The notes below the pieces were generated by a model, which searched no databases, was not told where the DNA came from, and saw only the letters and a program-made list of their open reading frames with translations. From contig CAKORG010000001.1 of assembly GCA_934101495.1 (NCBI GenBank), forward strand, positions 28,762-92,761: a stretch of 64,000 nucleotides of DNA. Reading direction: 5' to 3'. This stretch comes from an uncultured Bacilli bacterium (GTDB lineage: Bacteria > Bacillota_I > Bacilli_A > RF39 > UBA660). Every line of letters starts with the position of its first letter. Position 1 is the stretch's first letter. The position numbers were made by a program, and so were the translations under genes. Shown one piece after another: positions 60,343-64,000 of this stretch.

Positions 60343-61788
60343 TCATTTAATAAATCTATCCCAATAATAATTTTCGGTACTTTTTAAAATGGAAAAATGT
60401 TCTTTTATTTGTGAACTTATAAAGTTTGCTTTTTTATTTATAGGTGTATTTTTTGCATAACAATCTTTTGTGTAAGTTCTAAACATTAATTCTGCAAAAA
60501 TTACTGCTCTATCTTCTAAATAGTTTGTTTTTCCATATTTTGATACAAAATAAGCATTTTTTACATCTGTGAAATTATAGACATAATCGTTACTTTCATC
60601 TCCATACATAAAGCCATCTGGGTTTACTTCATTCATGCTTTTATTTATATCGATTGGATAGCCTTTAACACTAATATATGAATCTATATAATGCATTATT
60701 TCGTGATGAAGTACGTATTCAAATAATAGTGTTGGTTCTATCATTATTATGATATTTGTTTTTATATGAGCATCTGTAACCCCGGATACATTACCACTTA
60801 TACTTTTAACTAAATATATAGTTGCTGGGATATTAAAGTTTTTCATTTCTTTGAAAAAGCCTTCAGGATATTTGGCAAGTGCTCTATCTATTTCTATAAG
60901 ATACTTATTTATTTCATTATCATCCTCGATTATTTGTCTTGTATAGCCATTCATCGAATAATAGTCCATTTCATCTTTATATGCTATTTTAATTGAATAT
61001 TTGTTTTGAATTTGATTTCGATATTCATTATTTTTTTGAGCTTGAGTTTTTTCTGTTTCTTTTGGTGGTTCTTCTTGTGATGGTTTATCAACTTTATCTG
61101 GCTCTTTACTAGTATTTTCATTATTTTGATTATTATTCACACTATTACTATTTGTTGGTTTTTCTGTTACTGAATTGTTCTTTTTGTCTACTTTTTCCCA
61201 GATAGCATAAAGAGTTGTGTCTTCATTAAATATAGTCTCATTTGTAATTTTATTGTTGTTTTTGTCTATCCAGCCTTTAAAAATATAGCCATTATATGTT
61301 GGATTTTCTGGTAATCTAAAGGTTTGATTATTATCTAATGAGATACTATCTACTTTACTTCCACCTTTGGTATCAAATGAAATTGTTATTATTTTATTTG
61401 TTTCTTCTTTGGAAATTTCTTTTTTTATATATTTAATATTATATTTATCTAAGTCTGTTAATTTAATTATTTTATTGGTTAATGCTGTTTTAATATCAAA
61501 TTTTTCTTCATTATAAATAACACTTATATATTTGCTATTACATGGTAGATAGTAAATATATGTTTCATCTTTGTAAAATTCTTCTTCATTTAAACAAGAA
61601 ATATCAGAGTTATTTTTAGTTAGGTCAATAATTTCAATGGTATTATTCTTTTCTTTAGGATATTCATCATTTTTATTATTTGTGGGTTTTATTAATTTAC
61701 TAGTGTTAAATATTAAAACTACCAAAATAACTAATATTATTAAAGATAATATTACTCCGATTATAACTCGTATTTTACGCTTTTTCAT
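60343..61788 (-). CDS. Zincin-like putative metalloprotease with InlB-type repeat
   Basis: 481 residues. One N-terminal TM helix (IIGVILSLIILVILVVLIF), an InlB_B/Listeria-Bacteroides repeat at about 135-195 (FDTKGGSKVDSISLDNN and GYIFKGWIDKN... up to LYAIWEK), a low-complexity Asn/Pro/Glu linker, and a C-terminal zincin with HHEIMHYID near 360, NPDGFMYGDES and NYLEDRAVIFAELM. Shares this last domain with the 34617-36236 gene (HExMHxID, NPxxFxY, EDRAxxF). Surface protein by topology. 16 bp from the superoxide reductase gene. Confidence 0.78.
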   Translation of the reverse strand: MKKRKIRVIIGVILSLIILVILVVLIFNTSKLIKPTNNKNDEYPKEKNNTIEIIDLTKNNSDISCLNEEEFYKDETYIYYLPCNSKYISVIYNEEKFDIKTALTNKIIKLTDLDKYNIKYIKKEISKEETNKIITISFDTKGGSKVDSISLDNNQTFRLPENPTYNGYIFKGWIDKNNNKITNETIFNEDTTLYAIWEKVDKKNNSVTEKPTNSNSVNNNQNNENTSKEPDKVDKPSQEEPPKETEKTQAQKNNEYRNQIQNKYSIKIAYKDEMDYYSMNGYTRQIIEDDNEINKYLIEIDRALAKYPEGFFKEMKNFNIPATIYLVKSISGNVSGVTDAHIKTNIIIMIEPTLLFEYVLHHEIMHYIDSYISVKGYPIDINKSMNEVNPDGFMYGDESNDYVYNFTDVKNAYFVSKYGKTNYLEDRAVIFAELMFRTYTKDCYAKNTPINKKANFISSQIKEHFSILKSTENYYWDRFIK

Positions 61789-61804
61789 CTTAGCTCCAAG
61801 AATT

Positions 61805-62185
61805 TTATTTTACGTTGCAAGTCCAAAGACCATGTTTATTACAATATGCATATAATTTTGAGCCCTTTATGTATTTAAACTTACATTCAGCAGGTTTATT
61901 TACTAATAATTTAACTTTTTCAGTTGCTGTTTCATTTACTAGAGCTATCCACATAATAAAGTGATCCTCTTCCATGACATGATTTACTTTTACATATATT
62001 TCATCATTTATTACTTCATATGTTGGTATGTGTTTTTCAAATGAAGCATCAATACTATTTGGAATTAATTCTGTGAGTGGTTCTTCACAACATTTTATTT
62101 GACATTTATCACATTTGCAATCATTAATTACTTCAAATAATGCACCACATTTTAAACACTTTTTTATTATTAATTCATTTTTCAT
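61805..62185 (-). CDS. Desulfoferrodoxin/neelaredoxin-type superoxide reductase
   Basis: 126 residues. Reduces superoxide to peroxide without making oxygen. The iron site is clear: EKH near 51, HVMEEDHFIMWI (His ligands) and YCNKHG with the Cys and His ligands near the C-terminus; CCEEPLTELIPNS leads in. The N-terminal part has CxxC-type pairs (KCLKCG, CKCDKC), a possible second metal site unlike the classic desulforedoxin spacing. Typical of anaerobes. Own promoter at 62207-62235. Confidence 0.9.
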   Translation of the reverse strand: MKNELIIKKCLKCGALFEVINDCKCDKCQIKCCEEPLTELIPNSIDASFEKHIPTYEVINDEIYVKVNHVMEEDHFIMWIALVNETATEKVKLLVNKPAECKFKYIKGSKLYAYCNKHGLWTCNVK

Positions 62186-62206
62186 AACGTTTCTCCTTAT
62201 GGAATT

Positions 62207-62235
62207 ATTTTAACATTATTAATTAAATTAAGCAA
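62207..62235 (-). promoter_or_regulatory. Promoter of the superoxide reductase run
   Basis: Minus strand -35 TTGCTT (62230-62235), 17-bp spacer ending TGT, -10 TAAAAT (62207-62212). Confidence 0.65.
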
Positions 62236-62310
62236 TAAATTATATAGTTATTTTCTTTATAACATAATGTTGTTTTAATTCATATATTACTTTAGAGGGA
62301 GGAATTATTT

Positions 62311-63300
62311 TTGAAAAAAAGAATTATAATTGGATTATCATGCATGGTAGTTTTACTCGGGGTGGTGTTATTAGCATTTGGTTTTAGAAAGGATAAAGAG
62401 ACATCTTTAACTAATGTTAGACTTGCTGAAGTTACCCATAGTTCATTTTATAGTCCACTTTATGTTGCAATAGAAAAAGGTTATTTTAAAGAAAATGGTA
62501 TAGATTTAGGACTTATATTAACACCTGGTGCTGATAAGGTAAGTGCTGCAGTTTTATCTGGTGATGTGGAAATAGGCTTTGCTGGTGCTGAGTCTGCAAT
62601 ATATGTTTATAAACAAGATGAAAGTGATTACTTAACACTTTTTGCAGGCCTTACTAAAAGAGATGGTCAGTTTATTGTTTCTAGAAAAGAAATTAAAGAT
62701 TTTAAATTAGAGGACCTATATAATAAAGAAATTTTAGTAGGAAGAAGTACTGGTATGCCAGCTTTAAATTTCTTAAATGCTTTAAAGAAAAATAATATTG
62801 ATACTGATAAAATTAATGTTAATACTGCAGTTGAGTTTTCAGCTTTATCTGGTTCATTTATTGGTGGTGTTGGTGATTTTGTTAATCTTTTTGAACCTAA
62901 TGCAACAGCTTTAGTTAAACAAGGATATGGTAGTGTTGTTGCTTCGGTTGGTATGCTTTCTGGTGAAGTTCCATATACTGCTTTTTATGCACGTAAAAGT
63001 TATATAAAAAATAATGAAGATATTATCAAAAAATTTACTGATGCTATAAATAAAGGTATTAAATATACAATGGATAATGATGCTGATGTTGTTGCTAAAG
63101 ATATAATCGGACAATTTCCAGATACAAGCGTTAAAGATTTAACAGAAATGATAAAAAGATATAAAGAATATGACTGCTGGTTATCTAATCCATATATAAG
63201 TGAAGGATTATTTACTAACTTAGAGGACTTTTTAATAGATTTTGATTTACTTGATGAATATGTTCCTTATAAAGATTTAGTTAATAATTTCTATGAATAA
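62311..63300 (+). CDS. ABC transporter substrate-binding protein, SsuA/NMT1-like
   Basis: 329 residues. Starts at TTG after a strong GAGGGAGGA site at 8 nt. Membrane-anchoring or signal segment (IIIGLSCMVVLLGVVLLAF) without a good lipobox. Body follows the NMT1/THI5-SsuA fold: SPLYVAIEKGYFKENGIDLG, LSGDVEIGFAGAESAI, and VASVGMLSGEVPYTAF. Family substrates are sulfonates, nitrate or thiamine precursors; the sequence does not decide. It overlaps the ATPase gene by 8 bp. The 125 bp upstream show no TPP riboswitch. Confidence 0.88.
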   Translation: MKKRIIIGLSCMVVLLGVVLLAFGFRKDKETSLTNVRLAEVTHSSFYSPLYVAIEKGYFKENGIDLGLILTPGADKVSAAVLSGDVEIGFAGAESAIYVYKQDESDYLTLFAGLTKRDGQFIVSRKEIKDFKLEDLYNKEILVGRSTGMPALNFLNALKKNNIDTDKINVNTAVEFSALSGSFIGGVGDFVNLFEPNATALVKQGYGSVVASVGMLSGEVPYTAFYARKSYIKNNEDIIKKFTDAINKGIKYTMDNDADVVAKDIIGQFPDTSVKDLTEMIKRYKEYDCWLSNPYISEGLFTNLEDFLIDFDLLDEYVPYKDLVNNFYE

Positions 63301-64000
63301 AATACTGGAAATTAAGAATTTAAGTAAAAATTATCAAACTATTAAAGGAGAAATAAAAGCTATAGATGACATTTCTTTTTCTTTAGATAATGAAGAAGTT
63401 TTGTGCATTGTTGGTTCAAGTGGTTGTGGTAAATCTACACTTTTAAATATTTTGGCTGGTTTAGATACTAAAACTAGTGGTGAAATAAAAATTAAAGATG
63501 GAATTAAAATTGGTTACATGCTTCAGGAAGATGCACTCTTTCCTTGGCTTAATATTTTAGATAATGCTTGTTTAGGGCTAGATATTGAGAAGAAAAAAAC
63601 TAAAGAAAATATTGAATTTGTAAAAGGATTACTTATTAAATATGGTCTTGGTGATTTTTTAGAAAAATATCCACATGAGTTATCTGGGGGTATGCGCCAG
63701 AGAGTGGCACTTATTAGAACTCTGGCTTTAAAACCTGATATCTTGATGCTTGATGAACCATTTTCGGCTTTGGATTATGTTTCTAGGCTATCCGTAAGTG
63801 ATGATGTTTTAAAAATTATTAAGATGGAGAAAAAATCTGTTATTATGATTACACATGATTTGGCAGAAGCTATAAGTATTGCAGATAGAGTTATTGTTTT
63901 ATCTAAAAGACCTGCGAAAATTAAAAGTGTTTATGAAATAAATTTAACTAATAAATCTACACCAATAAACAACCGAAAAGCAAAAGAATTTGGTTACTAT
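63293..64000 (+). CDS. ABC transporter ATP-binding protein, SsuB/TauB-like, partial
   Basis: Open from ATG 63293 to the window end, 236 codons with no stop. Walker A VGSSGCGKSTLL, Q-loop MLQEDALFPWLNI (the FPW is typical of nitrate/taurine/sulfonate-type ATPases), signature LSGGMRQRVAL, Walker B ILMLDEPFSALD, H-loop THDLAEA. Forms an importer with the binding protein; a permease gene is expected beyond the edge. The C-terminus may be only a few residues short. Confidence 0.93.
   Translation, partial: MNKILEIKNLSKNYQTIKGEIKAIDDISFSLDNEEVLCIVGSSGCGKSTLLNILAGLDTKTSGEIKIKDGIKIGYMLQEDALFPWLNILDNACLGLDIEKKKTKENIEFVKGLLIKYGLGDFLEKYPHELSGGMRQRVALIRTLALKPDILMLDEPFSALDYVSRLSVSDDVLKIIKMEKKSVIMITHDLAEAISIADRVIVLSKRPAKIKSVYEINLTNKSTPINNRKAKEFGYY

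Noticed and set aside
62186..62310. TPP or other riboswitch before the SsuA-like gene
   Set aside because: No conserved CTGAGA or ACCTGA-type thi-box strings and no leader terminator.

Overview
The window comes from a strongly AT-rich, monoderm bacterium of the Bacilli / Erysipelotrichia-Mollicutes branch, most likely an uncultured anaerobic gut lineage. Reasons: Firmicutes-type gene order (ftsY-ylxM; rimP-nusA-ylxR-infB-rbfA-truB), a RNase J2-type protein, and a complete spoIVA with a sigma-E-like promoter, which points to an endospore former or a recent descendant of one. A desulfoferrodoxin-type superoxide reductase fits anaerobic life. TGA is used as a stop codon (dacA, and the gene at 57266-57934), so this is the standard bacterial code and not the Mycoplasma code. 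The species cannot be named from sequence reading alone.

Layout. 1-5.1 kb: end of a small secreted protein, ftsY-ylxM, a HerA-type ATPase, tRNA-Lys(CUU), spoIVA. 5.2-9 kb: a secreted protein, a membrane-anchored Xre regulator and a divergent serine hydrolase of the beta-lactamase class. 9-12.2 kb: a SWIM/SNF2 helicase. 12.2-17.8 kb: the translation/transcription operon, with an unusually short RimP. 17.9-28.8 kb: a secreted two-TM Cys-motif protein, ackA-nrnA-recX, a NUDIX protein, a CmpB-type membrane protein, rnjB, ssb and several unknown genes. 28.9-34.6 kb: mazE-mazF-gltX-(unknown)-cysS-dacA-uppS, one tight co-directional run. 34.6-41.5 kb: a membrane zincin-like protein, a decayed Rpn-type gene, lgt-trxB, uvrA.

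41.7-56 kb is the accessory highlight. It holds a Tad/Flp-like pilus locus with two SAF (CpaB-like) proteins, a TadA/CpaF ATPase, TadB and TadC, twin short pilins with their own promoter, two TadE-like pseudopilins, a TadZ-like protein with an altered P-loop, and two small two-TM proteins ending in a CxxC..P motif. The run begins with a giant Cys-rich secreted protein and its TM-anchored partner. A divergent single-TM protein with a poly-Asn linker lies just downstream. The secreted protein at 17.9-19.3 kb carries the same two-TM/CxxC module, so a component family is scattered outside the locus.

56-64 kb: a metallophosphoesterase-like protein with eroded metal ligands, a three-gene helical/coiled-coil cassette of unknown function, a broken GNAT gene, a second zincin-like protein with an InlB-type repeat, superoxide reductase, and the start of an SsuA/SsuB-type ABC transporter that runs off the window.

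Many promoters read by eye share one geometry: a TTGnnn -35, a 17-bp spacer and a TAnnnT -10, often with an extended TGn. Intrinsic terminators are common and several contain the stop codon of the gene they end. All assignments rest on motif recognition and known gene order; no database search was run.
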